A stretch of DNA of 64,000 nt from Haloactinospora alba (GCF_006717075.1 NZ_VFQC01000002.1:434001-498000); one strand, 5' to 3'; counted from the stretch's first letter, positions 25,742 through 35,085 are shown. Notes: generated from the sequence alone by a model not told the origin. Numbers and translations are program-made.

Positions 25742-25780
25742 GTGTTTACCGCTTCCTTGAGGCTCCGTCCCCGCGCCTGA
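25742..25780 (+). CDS. Leader peptide (12 aa) of ABC-F gene
   Basis: GTG 25742 to TGA 25780 encodes MFTASLRLRPRA. It contains overlapping Arg-x-Arg motifs (RLR, RPR). RLR is the +X+ motif at which macrolides and ketolides stall ribosomes on leader peptides such as ErmDL. A -10-like GATAAG at 25727-25732 would start the transcript only a few bases before this GTG. The ORF is too short to stand on its own; the peptide motif, hairpin overlap and position before a resistance-type gene support it. Confidence 0.65.
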   Translation: MFTASLRLRPRA

Positions 25781-25798
25781 CGGCGCGGCACTGAGCCT
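25760..25798 (+). promoter_or_regulatory. Attenuator hairpin overlapping leader peptide
   Basis: Inner stem CCGCGCC (25771-25777) / GGCGCGG (25782-25788) and outer stem AGGCTC (25760-25765) / GAGCCT (25793-25798), followed by TTTCCC. The 5' arms contain the codons for RLRPRA, so a ribosome stalled there would prevent folding. A second hairpin CCCGG/CCGGG lies around 25820-25840. Confidence 0.6.
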
Positions 25799-25883
25799 TT
25801 CCCTCGTGTGTCCGCCGTCCCGGTAGTCATGCCGGGCGGCGCGTTCGTGCTGTCCGGCTCCGCCGCGACACGTGGAGCACACC

Positions 25884-27599
25884 ATGGAAGCACTTCCCTC
25901 CCGCGGCCGGCTGTCCGGCCGCCCAACACACGAACTTCTCTCCGAACTGAGAACGGCGGGGCGACTCCCGGCCGGTGCGAGCGCCCACATCCGCGCTCGC
26001 GGTATCCGGGTCGTCCTCGGCGGCAGCCCCGTCCTGTCCGACGTCGACGCCACGATCTCCCACCGGTCGCGGATCGCGCTGGCGGGTGAGAACGGTCGTG
26101 GCAAGACGACGCTGCTGCGCGTCCTCTCCGGAGACCTCGCACCCGACGACGGCCGGGTGGAACGTGCGGGCACGGTGGGCGTCGTCCACCAGTCGCTCGC
26201 CTCCGGCGACGGTGAGACCGTCGGAACCCTGGCGGCCGCGTCGGTGCGCCTGTCCCACATGGCCCTTCGGGCGCTGGACCGCGCCACGGAAGGGCTGGAG
26301 AACGGGGACGAGGGCGCGGACGCCCTGTACGCGGAGGCGCTCGACGCCGCCACGCGGCTCGACGCCTGGGACGCCGAACGCCGGATCGACGTCGCCCTGG
26401 AAGGTCTCGGAGCGTGCACCGACCGGGACCGGGAACTCGCCACCCTGTCCGTCGGCCAGCGTTACCGGGTGCGGCTGGCGTGCGTATTGGGCGCCAACCA
26501 CGACATCCTGCTGCTGGACGAGCCGACCAACCATCTCGACTCCGGCGCGCAGGAGTTCCTCGCCGCGCGACTGCGGTCGCACCCCGGCGGTCTGGCGCTC
26601 GTCACCCACGACCGCGCCCTCCTGCGCGAGGTCATCGACGAGACCCTCGACCTGGACCCGAGCATGGACGGACGCCCCCGGTTGTTCCCCGGCGGGTACG
26701 AGGGATGGCAGGAGGGACGCCGGCGCGAACGCGAACGGTGGACCCACGAGTACGAGGCCCAGCGGGCCGAGCACGCCAGGCTGGCACAGGCGGCGCAGGA
26801 GGCGCGGAACCGGCTCTCCACCGGCTGGCGGCCGGACAAGGGGACCGGAAAGCACCAGCGCCAGTCGCACGCTCCCGGAGTGGTCCAGCAGCTCAGGCGC
26901 AAACAGGAGGCCCTGGAGGCGCACCGGATCACGGTCCCCCGGCCACCGATGTCGTTGCGGTGGCCGACCCTGCCCACCAAGAACGGAACGCCCCTGCTGG
27001 GGTGCGACGGGGTGAGCGTCGCGGAGCGCCTGCACGCACCGGTCTCCCTGGAACTCACGGGCGGTGACCGCCTGCTCGTCACGGGGCCGAACGGGGCGGG
27101 GAAATCGACGCTGCTCGGGGTCCTGGCCGGCGAGGTCACCCCGACGACCGGTTTGGTGCGCAGGGCCGGCGGCGCCCGGATCGCGTACCTGTCCCAGGAG
27201 GTCCCGTCCTGGGAGGAGAACCTCCAGGCGCACGAGATCCACCGGTCGTACACCCAGCGGCTCGTCTCCCGGGGCGAGGTGTCCGAGTCCGAGGTCGTGT
27301 CCCTGGGCGGTACGGGGCTGTTGGACGCCGAGGCGCTGCGTACGTCGGTCGGGCGGATGTCGGAGGGGCAGAAGCGCCGCCTTCACCTCGCGCTGTGCCT
27401 GGCCGAGCGGCCCGACCTGCTGATCCTGGACGAACCCACGAACCACCTGTCGTCGCTGCTCGTCGACAAGCTCACGGAGGCACTGCGCGGCACACCGGCC
27501 GCCGTCGTCGTCGCCACACACGACCGCCAGATGCTCGCCGACCTCGCTGCCTGGCCGTCCGTGGCCGTCGCCGCGGCGTCCGGAGAGTCCAACGGGTGA
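25884..27599 (+). CDS. ABC-F ATPase, antibiotic-resistance type
   Basis: 571 aa from ATG 25884 (GTGGAG 8 nt upstream; GTG 25872 also possible). Two ABC domains without membrane segments: Walker [11 protein letters not shown] (~68) and [10 protein letters not shown] (~400); signatures LSVGQ (~188, unusual Val for Gly) and MSEGQ (~492); Walker [13 protein letters not shown] (~208) and [12 protein letters not shown] (~513). A charged linker of ~100 aa lies between. ABC-F proteins bind the ribosomal E site and displace drugs (TlrC, OleB, Msr/Vga types). The upstream leader peptide with an RLR motif supports drug-inducible resistance to macrolides or similar drugs. Confidence 0.88.
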   Translation: MEALPSRGRLSGRPTHELLSELRTAGRLPAGASAHIRARGIRVVLGGSPVLSDVDATISHRSRIALAGENGRGKTTLLRVLSGDLAPDDGRVERAGTVGVVHQSLASGDGETVGTLAAASVRLSHMALRALDRATEGLENGDEGADALYAEALDAATRLDAWDAERRIDVALEGLGACTDRDRELATLSVGQRYRVRLACVLGANHDILLLDEPTNHLDSGAQEFLAARLRSHPGGLALVTHDRALLREVIDETLDLDPSMDGRPRLFPGGYEGWQEGRRRERERWTHEYEAQRAEHARLAQAAQEARNRLSTGWRPDKGTGKHQRQSHAPGVVQQLRRKQEALEAHRITVPRPPMSLRWPTLPTKNGTPLLGCDGVSVAERLHAPVSLELTGGDRLLVTGPNGAGKSTLLGVLAGEVTPTTGLVRRAGGARIAYLSQEVPSWEENLQAHEIHRSYTQRLVSRGEVSESEVVSLGGTGLLDAEALRTSVGRMSEGQKRRLHLALCLAERPDLLILDEPTNHLSSLLVDKLTEALRGTPAAVVVATHDRQMLADLAAWPSVAVAAASGESNG

Positions 27600-27616
27600 C
27601 CCGAGGGCTCCGTCGC

Positions 27617-27638
27617 CCCCGCCCGGTTCGGGGCGGGG
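27617..27638 (+). terminator. Hairpin after ABC-F gene
   Basis: CCCCGCCC (27617-27624) / GGGGCGGGG (27630-27638) with a 5-nt loop, 18 nt after the stop. Confidence 0.55.
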
Positions 27639-27737
27639 ACGTGTCGGAGTGCGCATCGGCTGCGCCCCCCGATGCGGGGCACCCGGTCGGAAGGAGAGCG
27701 ATCCTCCCGTCCGGGGAGCACGTGTGATTCCGGGGGC

Positions 27738-27774
27738 GGGGCGCGCGGAAGCCGGGGATCCCTCCGCGCGCCCC
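27738..27774. terminator. Bidirectional terminator
   Basis: 12-bp stem GGGGCGCGCGGA / TCCGCGCGCCCC, 13-nt loop, between the convergent ABC-F and beta-lactamase-like genes. Confidence 0.75.
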
Positions 27775-27790
27775 GTACGGGACCCTGCGT

Positions 27791-28723
27791 TCACTCCGCG
27801 GCGGTGTCGAGGGCGTCGACGACCTCGCTGGCGACGTGTTCCACCCGGGCGATCCCGGAGGAGTAGTCGCGGTGGTGGCCGGACAGGACGACGACGAGGT
27901 ACTCGCGGTCCTCACCCACGATGTGGCCGGCGCTGTTGACGACCCAGCGCCCCGAGTCGGCCCGCCAGGGGAGCCATCCGTTCTTGAGTTCCACCTCCTC
28001 GCTCGGGCCCGCCGCGGCGGAGACGCCCCACGACTGCCCGGGCGCGACGTCGGCGAGCAACTCCCGCGCGTAGTCCTGGCTCGCCTGTGTCAGGGGACTG
28101 TCGTCGGTGACCAGTGCGCGCAGGACGCGCATCTGGTCCGAGGCCGTCGTCGTCCTGACGCCCCACCGGGCGTCGCCGCTGGGTCCGCTGCGCTCCAGCC
28201 CCAGAAGGTCGTGTCCCTCGGCCATCGCCTCGGCGGCGCCGACACGGGTGTAGAGCTCGTCGGTGTCGCCGTTGTCACTGGACCGGATCATGGCCGAGGC
28301 CAGGGAGCGTTCCCGTCCGGTCAGCGCGCGGTCCTCCTCCTCGGCCCGCAGGAGCAGCAGGAACAGGATCTCCAGTTTGACCAGGCTGGCGGTGTGGAAG
28401 GCGCGGTGCTTCCCGTAGCTGTAGGTGAGACCGCTGTCCGCCTCGCGTGCCACCACGGACATGCGTCCCTCGTGTTCCGCCGTGTGGCGGTCCAGGAGGG
28501 TGGTGACGCGTTCGTGCTGCTGGCGGTCCAGCCCGGGCCCGCGCTGCGCGGCCGGGTCCGCGGAACCGCTCGGGCCCGCGGAGCCGGTGGGGGAACTGGA
28601 TCCTCCGCAGGCGGCAGCGTTGGTGAGGAGCGCGGTGGTGGCGAGGAACGCCGCCACCCGTACCGCGCGGCGCGGGTGGCGGCCGTAGCCGCTCGGGGAG
28701 TTGCGCCGACGTCCGTTGCGCAC
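27791..28723 (-). CDS. Class A beta-lactamase-like serine hydrolase, lipoprotein
   Basis: 310 aa from GTG 28723, set by a perfect GGAGGAAG Shine-Dalgarno. The twin-arginine-poor basic N-terminus plus hydrophobic stretch ends in a lipobox-like NAAAC (Cys ~39), so it is probably membrane-anchored outside the cell. Active-site motifs: SxxK as S-L-V-K (Ser ~113), SDN (~149-151) and KNG (~247-249) in place of the usual KTG/KSG. A clear class A omega-loop ExxLN is not visible. It could be a weak beta-lactamase or a related DD-peptidase-like hydrolase. Confidence 0.8.
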   Translation of the reverse strand: MRNGRRRNSPSGYGRHPRRAVRVAAFLATTALLTNAAACGGSSSPTGSAGPSGSADPAAQRGPGLDRQQHERVTTLLDRHTAEHEGRMSVVAREADSGLTYSYGKHRAFHTASLVKLEILFLLLLRAEEEDRALTGRERSLASAMIRSSDNGDTDELYTRVGAAEAMAEGHDLLGLERSGPSGDARWGVRTTTASDQMRVLRALVTDDSPLTQASQDYARELLADVAPGQSWGVSAAAGPSEEVELKNGWLPWRADSGRWVVNSAGHIVGEDREYLVVVLSGHHRDYSSGIARVEHVASEVVDALDTAAE

Positions 28724-28940
28724 GGCTCTTCCTCCGGAATCGCGGCCCCGTTTTCCGGAGGATTGCCGCGAATCCGGAAACAAACCGCATCTTCCGGCAA
28801 TCGAATGGTCAATTCCGTGTGCGGGGAAAAGTTCCTGACCGTCCGGTCCGGCTAGGTTTCCCGGCAACGGCGGCCTGTACCGCCCGGGCGTGTCCGATCC
28901 GTTCAAGACACCGTCCGCGCCCCGGCCGTAGCCTGCCGGC

Positions 28941-29342
28941 ATGACACCATCGTTCGAACTGGTCGGCCTGGTCGCGGCCGACATGGGCGCTTCCCTGGAG
29001 TTCTACCGCCGCCTCGGCCTCAGTATCCCGCCCGAGGCGGACACCCAGCCGCACGTGGAGGCGGAGCTCGCCCCCGGCGTGCGGCTCGCGTGGGACACCG
29101 TCGACACGGTCCGTTCCTTCGACCCGGACTGGGAGCCGCCGAAGGGCGGTAGCCCGCGGGCCAGCCTGGCGTTCCGCTGCGACAGCCCGGCAGAGGTGGA
29201 CCGCGTGTACCACGAGCTCGTGGGGGCCGGTTACGAGGGGAGCAAGGACCCCTGGGACGCGTTCTGGGGACAGCGCTACGCCGTGGTCCACGACCCGGAC
29301 GGCAACGGTGTGGACCTGTTCGCCGCGCTCCCGGCTACGTGA
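28941..29342 (+). CDS. VOC-superfamily (glyoxalase-like) protein
   Basis: 133 aa. Two beta-alpha-beta-beta-beta halves: ELVGLVAADMGASLEFYRRLGL at the N-terminus and YAVVHDPDGNGVDLFAAL at the C-terminus, both typical of the vicinal-oxygen-chelate fold. Function could be a dioxygenase, isomerase or drug-binding protein; no metal ligands can be assigned with certainty. It converges on and overlaps the AraC gene by 8 nt. Confidence 0.85.
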   Translation: MTPSFELVGLVAADMGASLEFYRRLGLSIPPEADTQPHVEAELAPGVRLAWDTVDTVRSFDPDWEPPKGGSPRASLAFRCDSPAEVDRVYHELVGAGYEGSKDPWDAFWGQRYAVVHDPDGNGVDLFAALPAT

Positions 29343-30018
29343 CCAGAGCGCTGGGAGATAGCCCGCTGTGGGAGCGGACCTCCCGCACCAGATGGGCCTG
29401 GTCGGAGTAGCCCGTGAGCGCAGCCACCCGGACCCACGGCACGCCGCGCCGCGCCATGTCCAACGCCTCGCACATCCGCAGGATGCGGGCCAGGGTCTTC
29501 GCGCCGTACCCGAACGCGGCCAGGCAGCGGCGGTGGAGCTGACGCTCGCTCATCCCGGCCCGCCGCGCCAGAGTGGACACCGGTAGGCCGGCGCGGGCGC
29601 CCCTGGTGACGAGCCCGGCCAGCGGGTCCGTCGGGCCGCTGGCACGCAGCAGGTCCGCGGCGAGAGCGTCCAGCAGTCCCGCCGGCGCCGTGGAATCGGC
29701 GGCGCGCTGCGTCAGGGACCGGACCCGGGCCTCGGACCAGATGTCGGACAGCCGCACCCGCTGGTCCCGTAGCTCGTGCGCGGGTGTGCCCAGCGCGGCG
29801 GGCGCTGTTCCCGGTGGGAAACGCACCCCCGTGTAGCCCGTGTCCGGGGTGCTGTCCACCAGGTGCGCCGTGGTGTCCGGGCCGGCGACGAGGAACGCCT
29901 CACCGGTCCATACGAGGTCCATGCACCCGTCCGGAAGCACCCGCAGGGGCGCACCGGCGGGAACCGTGGCGTGCCAGACGACCGCGCCGGGCAGGCACGC
30001 CGGCCTCTCCTCGTACAT
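29335..30018 (-). CDS. AraC-family transcriptional regulator
   Basis: 227 aa. The C-terminal ~100 residues hold two helix-turn-helix motifs (VSTLARRAGMSERQLHRRC and WVRVAALTGYSDQAHLVRE). The N-terminal domain (VWHATVPAGAPLRVLPDGCMDLVWTGE is split by conserved PDGCxDL) resembles the DUF6597 sensor of actinobacterial AraC regulators. ATG 30018. Target unknown; the convergent VOC gene is a possible partner only by adjacency. Confidence 0.88.
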   Translation of the reverse strand: MYEERPACLPGAVVWHATVPAGAPLRVLPDGCMDLVWTGEAFLVAGPDTTAHLVDSTPDTGYTGVRFPPGTAPAALGTPAHELRDQRVRLSDIWSEARVRSLTQRAADSTAPAGLLDALAADLLRASGPTDPLAGLVTRGARAGLPVSTLARRAGMSERQLHRRCLAAFGYGAKTLARILRMCEALDMARRGVPWVRVAALTGYSDQAHLVREVRSHSGLSPSALVT

Positions 30019-30118
30019 GCCTCCAGTATCGCCGACCGCCCGCCGTTCGTCCCGTGCTCGCCCGTCTTCGCGGCAGGCCGCGGGTTCCGGGAGCGCTCCG
30101 GCCGGCGGTGGGTGCGCG

Positions 30119-31027
30119 TTACGGGGCGGCGACGAGGTCGATCAGGCTGGCCTCGGGCCGGCAGCAGAACCGTACGGGGGCTGTGGGGGAGGTGCCCAGC
30201 CCGGCGGAGACGTCCAACCAGGCGTCCCCGTAGCGGTGCAGGCCCCGGGCGCGTCCCCGGTCGATCCCGCAGTTGGTGACCAGGGTCCCGAATCCGGGCA
30301 GGCAGAGCTGTCCGCCGTGGGTGTGCCCCGCCAGCAGCAGCTGGTAGCCGTCAGCGTCGAACCGGTCCAGGTTGGCCGGTTCCGGGGAGTGCAGCACTCC
30401 CAGGCGCACGTCCGCCCGCGCGTCGGCCGGGCCGGCGACGGCGTCGTACCGGTCCAGGCCGATGTGCGAGTCGTGGATCCCCGCCAGGGCGACATTGTGG
30501 GACTCCGTCGCGATCCGGCCCGTGTGGTTGTTCAGGTCCAGCCAGCCGGAGTCGCGCAGCCGGGAACCGAGCTCGCGCCACGGAAGGTCGGGTTCGGGGC
30601 GCTCGGAGTAGTCCTCGCTGCTGTTCCGCCACAGGTACTGTGCGGGGTTCTTGAACCGCGGCGCGAAGAGGTCGTTGGAGCCGTAGACGAAGGCTCCCGG
30701 CCGCCGCAGGAGCGGACCGAGCCCCTCCAGGAACGTGTCGACCGCTTGCGGGTGCCCCAGCGCGTCTCCCGTGTTCACCACGAGGTCGGGGGCGTAGGCG
30801 TCGAGACCGCGGACCCAGTCGACGAGGGCCCGCCGCCTCGGGGTCAGGTGGGTGTCGGAAAGGTGCAGCAGGCGCAGCCGCGGGCTCCCGGGCGCCAGCA
30901 GCGGCAGTGTGTGGTGGCGCAGTCGGAACCAGTTGCGTTCGACGAGCGAGGCGTACCCGAGCCCCGCCGCCGCGGCCGTTCCGGTGAGCGCGGCCATACG
31001 TCCGGCGGCGCGCAGGGTGCTTCCCAA
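30119..31027 (-). CDS. Metallophosphoesterase, membrane-anchored
   Basis: 302 aa from TTG 31027, which has GGAGGTGA 7 nt upstream; ATG 30997 is an alternative. Metal-binding motifs: LSDTHL (~58), VNTGDAL (~84), YGSNDLF (~115, the usual GNHD replaced by GSND), and GHTHGG (~238). The N-terminus has a weak hydrophobic segment. In actinobacteria this gene regularly sits beside the PBP gene ponA2 (Rv3683 in M. tuberculosis), as here with one gene between. Substrate not known. Confidence 0.88.
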   Translation of the reverse strand: MGSTLRAAGRMAALTGTAAAAGLGYASLVERNWFRLRHHTLPLLAPGSPRLRLLHLSDTHLTPRRRALVDWVRGLDAYAPDLVVNTGDALGHPQAVDTFLEGLGPLLRRPGAFVYGSNDLFAPRFKNPAQYLWRNSSEDYSERPEPDLPWRELGSRLRDSGWLDLNNHTGRIATESHNVALAGIHDSHIGLDRYDAVAGPADARADVRLGVLHSPEPANLDRFDADGYQLLLAGHTHGGQLCLPGFGTLVTNCGIDRGRARGLHRYGDAWLDVSAGLGTSPTAPVRFCCRPEASLIDLVAAP

Positions 31028-31166
31028 ACCCGGTCACCTCCACAGTTCTCGTGGGTCCGATGGTGCCAGATGTCGGGCGTCGCCACTGCCGGACCGCGTC
31101 CCGGGCGGCGGTGTCCGCGCGGGAAAAGGGTCGGCTCCGCCGGGGCGCACGCCGTATGATCGCGGC

Positions 31167-31619
31167 ATGGCCGAACTGAGAGACCGTCTCAAGACCGACC
31201 TCACCGCCGCGATGAAGCAGCGGGACGAGGTGCGGGTCCGTACGTTGCGTATGGCGCTGTCCGCCGTCTCCACCGAGGAGGCGTCCAAGGGGAGCCAGGA
31301 ACTCGGCGACGACGAGGTGGTGACACTGCTCACCCGTGAGGTGAAGCGGCGGCGGGAGGCCGCGGAGGCCTTCGACGCCGGCGGCGGCGGCGCGAAGGCC
31401 GAGGCGGAACGTGCCGAGGCGGACGTGCTCGCGGAGTACCTCCCGCGCCAGCTCACGGACGCCGAACTCACCGACGTCGTCTCCGCCGCCATCGCGGAGA
31501 CCGGCGCCAGCGGTATGGCGAGCATGGGCCAGGTGATGAAGGTGGTGACGCCCCGGACGACGGGGCAGGCCGATGGCTCGCGGGTGGCCGCCGAGGTGCG
31601 CCGCCAGTTGTCCGGCTGA
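31167..31619 (+). CDS. GatB/YqeY-domain protein
   Basis: 150 aa. The YqeY fold is recognisable from MAELRDRLKTDLTAAMKQRD, then RTLRMALSAV, LPRQLTDAEL and MGQVMKVV. YqeY resembles the tail domain of the GatB amidotransferase subunit and may interact with tRNA; its cellular job is not settled. Conserved neighbour of the metallophosphoesterase and PBP genes in actinobacteria, here divergent from the former. Confidence 0.92.
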   Translation: MAELRDRLKTDLTAAMKQRDEVRVRTLRMALSAVSTEEASKGSQELGDDEVVTLLTREVKRRREAAEAFDAGGGGAKAEAERAEADVLAEYLPRQLTDAELTDVVSAAIAETGASGMASMGQVMKVVTPRTTGQADGSRVAAEVRRQLSG

Positions 31620-31890
31620 ACCGTTGTGCCGGTCCGGCCGGACAGCCCGGTGAGGGCCTGGCCGGCCGCCGCGGGGCGCCTACAGCGCGGCGCCGGCCGC
31701 CGCCCCGGCCCTCCGGAGACGACGTTCGGCGGCGGCCGGTGCGACGCTGCTCCGGCTCGGCGGCGACGCCGGGATGAACCGCGTGTCCGCGCTCACCCGG
31801 ATCGGACCGCGCTTCTCCCGCCACCGCGGGTCGGGAACGTCGCCTGCGTGTCCTCCAGCCGGGCGCGGTCCTCGCCGTCGGCGAGGACCG

Positions 31891-32265
31891 TCACGGCGGG
31901 TCGATGCGGGTCTCGAGCAGGCAGAACTCGTTGCCTTCGGGGTCGGCGAGGACGCGCCGGGACTCCTCCCCGGTCCGACCGGTGTCGACGGGGGCGGCCC
32001 CGGCGGCCAGGAGGCGTTCGAGCTCGGCGCCATGGTCGCGGTCGGTGGCGCTGACGTCGATGTGCAGCCGGAGTTCCCCGTTCTGCCCGTCGTTGCGGCT
32101 GAGGACGATCGTCGGCTGCGGGCCGCCGGCCCCGTCGCGCGGCCCTATCTCGATCTCGCCCTCCTCGCGGTCGAGCACTGCGAAGTCCAGGACCTCGCAC
32201 CAGAACCGCGCCATCCCCTCGGGGTCACGGCAACCGAGCACGAGCCCACTGATACGGCATGCCAT
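31891..32265 (-). CDS. VOC-family protein
   Basis: 124 aa from ATG 32265 (GCAGGTG upstream); GTG 32274 is also possible. Starts CRISGLVLGCRDPEGMARFWCEVL and ends VLADPEGNEFCLLETR, the two halves of a glyoxalase/bleomycin-resistance-like fold. It lies between YqeY and the PBP but is not part of the usual conserved set, so it is probably an insertion here. Substrate unknown. Confidence 0.85.
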   Translation of the reverse strand: MACRISGLVLGCRDPEGMARFWCEVLDFAVLDREEGEIEIGPRDGAGGPQPTIVLSRNDGQNGELRLHIDVSATDRDHGAELERLLAAGAAPVDTGRTGEESRRVLADPEGNEFCLLETRIDPP

Positions 32266-32386
32266 TGACGACACCTGCTCTCAGCGTGGGAACCGTCGGG
32301 GCGGCCAGCGGGTCGCGCGGGCTCCCCGCGGTGCGGACACTCCCGGAACCGTACCGGGAGAGGCGATCGGGGGCGAGGTAGTTTCG

Positions 32387-32418
32387 GGCCCCGCCTGGCC
32401 GGGCCGCCAGGCGGGGCC
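32387..32418 (-). terminator. Strong hairpin downstream of PBP gene
   Basis: 13-bp perfect stem (32387-32399 with 32406-32418), 6-nt loop. Second of two hairpins after the PBP stop. Confidence 0.6.
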
Positions 32419-32453
32419 GCGGGTCACGCGGCGGGGCAGCTGACCCCAGGGCT

Positions 32454-32493
32454 TGTTGTGTGGGCGCTCGTCCCGCTGCGCGTCCACACAACA
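32454..32493 (-). terminator. Hairpin at 3' end of PBP gene
   Basis: TGTTGTGTGG (32454-32463) / CCACACAACA (32484-32493), immediately after the PBP stop codon on the minus strand. Confidence 0.65.
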
Positions 32494-32497
32494 GGTT

Positions 32498-34873
32498 CTA
32501 GCGGTTCCCGCCGCGGGGCGGGGGGAACTCCGCGGGCACGGTGCCGGGAGTGCGGCCCGGCTGCGGATCACCGCCGGCGGCGTCCCCGGAACCGTCGCTG
32601 AGGAAGACGTTGACGGTCGCGCCGTCGGGTAGCCCGGTGCCCGGGTCGGGGTTGACCGCGGCCACGGTTCCCTCCTCCTCCGAGGAGGAGATCCGTGTCC
32701 CCGACACGTTCGCCTCGAAACCGGCCTCCTCCAGCGCGGTGACGGCGTCCTCCTCCGGTCGGCCCACCACGTCGGGCACGCTGCCCTCGTTACTGGTGGG
32801 GCTGGCCTGGTTGTCCGCGGACGCCGACGTGAACTTGTCCGGAGCGGGCGGGAAGTCCTCCTCGGGGAGCTCCTCGGTGGCCTTCTCCATCGTGTCCCGC
32901 CAGATCGGTCCCGGGACGGTGGCGCCGTAGATCTGGTTGTAGTGCTCACCCCCGAGGGTGACGTCGCGCAGGGGGTACTGCTGCGGACCGCGCGGGTCGC
33001 CGACGAACACGGTGCCGGCGAGGTTGGGGGTGAACCCGGCGAACCAGGCGCTGGCGGCCCCGTCGGTGGTGCCGGTCTTGGCGGCCGCGGGGCGGCCGAT
33101 CTCCATGCCATCGGTGGTGCCGCCGTCGAACGTCTGCTGGAGCAGGTGGCTCACCCCGTCGGCGACGTCCTTGTCGATGGCGCGTTCGCACTCGTTGTCG
33201 ATCTTGATGGTCTCCCCGGCCTGCTGGTCGGTGATCGACGAGATGGCCTGGGGCTCGCAGCGGGTGCCGCCGGAGGCGAACGTGGCGTAGGCGTTGGCGA
33301 CGGTCAGCGGCGACACCTCCTCACTGCCGAGGGTGAACGAGTTGTTCCCCTGGGTCTGCGGGTTGTCGAACGACTGGCCGTCGGCGCGGTGCACTCCCAG
33401 CTTCTCGGCCATCTTGATGACGTTGCACAGCCCCACATCCTTCTGCAGCTGCGCGAAGTAGGTGTTCACCGACCCCTGGGTCCCGGAGATCATGTCATGC
33501 TGCCCGCCGTCGCTCTCCGAGGAGTTCTTCACCGGCCACGGCGCGAGCTTGCCCCCCTCGCAGTTCCGCTGCCCGTTGACGGTGGTCCGACCGGGCGAGT
33601 CGAACGAGGTGGAGAAGCCCTTGCCCTTGTCCAGGGCCGCCGCCAGGGTGAACGCCTTGAACGTCGAACCGGCCTGGAAACCGTTACTGCCGCCCCGGGA
33701 GGCGTCCGTGGCGAAGTTCACCGAGGTCTGTCCGAGCTTCCCCTCGTCGGGGCCGTAGTCGCGGCTCTGGGCCATGGCGCGGATCTCGCCCGTCCCGGGC
33801 TCGATCAGGATCTCCGCGCCGACCTTCTTGGACTCGTTCTTGCGCGGAACCCACTCGTCCACCGCGTCCTGGGCCGCCTGCTGCATGTCGCCGTCGAGGG
33901 TGGTGTGGATCTCCAGCCCGGCGGTGCGCAGCCAGCGGGCGCGTTCGGTCTCGTTCTCCCCGAAGCGGTCGTTCTTCTCGATCTCCTGCACCACGTAGTC
34001 GCAGAAGAACGGCTGGTCGCTGGGCATACACCCGTTGCTGGGCTCGGTGACGTCCAGCTCCAGCTCCGTCTGTTTGGCCTTCTCGGCCTTCTCGGAGGAG
34101 ATCATGTCGTTCTTCGCCATCCGGTCGAGGACGACGTTGCGCCGGTTGGTCGCGGCATCCGGGTTGGCGTCCGGGTTGTACAGGTAGGGGTAGCGGACGG
34201 TTCCGGCCAGCGTCGCGGCCTCCTCCAGGGAGAGGTCGGAGGCGCTCTTGTCGAAGAAGTGCTTCGCGGCCGACTCGACGCCGTAGGCGCCGTCGCCGAA
34301 GTAGGCGATGTTGAGGTAGCCCTCCAGGATCTCCTTCTTGCTCATCCGCTGTTCGATGCTGAGGGCGTAACGCAGCTCGCGCACCTTGCGGGCGATCGAC
34401 GTCTCGCGGGCCTCCTCCTGCTCCGCCTGGGAGGTCGCGCTCTCCACCAGGACGTTCTTCACGTACTGCTGCGTGATGGAGGATCCGCCCTCGGTGTCGC
34501 CGCTGAGGGTGCGCAGGGCCGCCCGGAACGTTCCCGAGATGTCGATGCCGCCGTGTTCGTAGAAGCTCGAGTCCTCCATGGCGACGATGGCGTCCTGCAT
34601 CACCGGCGCCATGCTGTCGAGCTCCACGAGCTCCCGGTTCTTGTCGTAGATCTCGGCTATGACGTCACCGTCGTTGTCGTAGATCACCGAGCGTTGCGGC
34701 GGAGGCGGGGTTTCCAGCTCGCTCGGCATGTTGAGGAAGTTCGTGGCGACGTTGCGGGCCGTGATGCCGACCCCGCCGACTGCCGGCAGCGCCAACGCTG
34801 CCACCAGCACCCCTGCGAGAGCCGCGACGCCGACCAGCTGACCGATTTTCTGTAACAATCTCCCCTGACCCAC
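32498..34873 (-). CDS. Class A penicillin-binding protein with PASTA domain
   Basis: 791 aa, GTG 34873. N-terminal membrane anchor (~12-35), glycosyltransferase domain with EDSSFYEHGGID (~90) and QQYVKNVL, then a transpeptidase with STFK (Ser ~400), SVN and KTGTTDG (~598), and a C-terminal PASTA domain (~690-755) that senses peptidoglycan or beta-lactams. It polymerises and cross-links the cell wall; ortholog position matches mycobacterial ponA2. Codon 7 (34855-34853) is TTA, the rare leucine codon read by bldA tRNA in streptomycetes. Conserved neighbours ArsA and metallophosphoesterase are present; WblA/WhiB4 is not. Confidence 0.95.
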   Translation of the reverse strand: MGQGRLLQKIGQLVGVAALAGVLVAALALPAVGGVGITARNVATNFLNMPSELETPPPPQRSVIYDNDGDVIAEIYDKNRELVELDSMAPVMQDAIVAMEDSSFYEHGGIDISGTFRAALRTLSGDTEGGSSITQQYVKNVLVESATSQAEQEEARETSIARKVRELRYALSIEQRMSKKEILEGYLNIAYFGDGAYGVESAAKHFFDKSASDLSLEEAATLAGTVRYPYLYNPDANPDAATNRRNVVLDRMAKNDMISSEKAEKAKQTELELDVTEPSNGCMPSDQPFFCDYVVQEIEKNDRFGENETERARWLRTAGLEIHTTLDGDMQQAAQDAVDEWVPRKNESKKVGAEILIEPGTGEIRAMAQSRDYGPDEGKLGQTSVNFATDASRGGSNGFQAGSTFKAFTLAAALDKGKGFSTSFDSPGRTTVNGQRNCEGGKLAPWPVKNSSESDGGQHDMISGTQGSVNTYFAQLQKDVGLCNVIKMAEKLGVHRADGQSFDNPQTQGNNSFTLGSEEVSPLTVANAYATFASGGTRCEPQAISSITDQQAGETIKIDNECERAIDKDVADGVSHLLQQTFDGGTTDGMEIGRPAAAKTGTTDGAASAWFAGFTPNLAGTVFVGDPRGPQQYPLRDVTLGGEHYNQIYGATVPGPIWRDTMEKATEELPEEDFPPAPDKFTSASADNQASPTSNEGSVPDVVGRPEEDAVTALEEAGFEANVSGTRISSSEEEGTVAAVNPDPGTGLPDGATVNVFLSDGSGDAAGGDPQPGRTPGTVPAEFPPPRGGNR

Positions 34874-35085
34874 CCCATCAGAGTACGTGCGGCCGCCCGT
34901 GGGCCGACAGTGGCGAGTAACGCGTGCTTGCGGAGCGAGTGTGGCCCGTCTTCCGGGGTTTGCCCAACCCGCCGGGACCGGCCTGCTCGCTCCATCCTTT
35001 CATGGAAGACACTGGGGGAACGGCTGCGGTTGACACGGAACGTAGCTCCATGTCGCCTACGTGGGGGATCGTCCAGGATAACGGA

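Noticed and set aside
28724-28984. N-terminal extension of the beta-lactamase-like gene
   Set aside because: The frame is open but GTG 28723 has an ideal Shine-Dalgarno and leads directly into the signal peptide.
32942-34855. 637-codon plus-strand frame over the PBP gene
   Set aside because: Antisense shadow of a protein with full PBP motifs.
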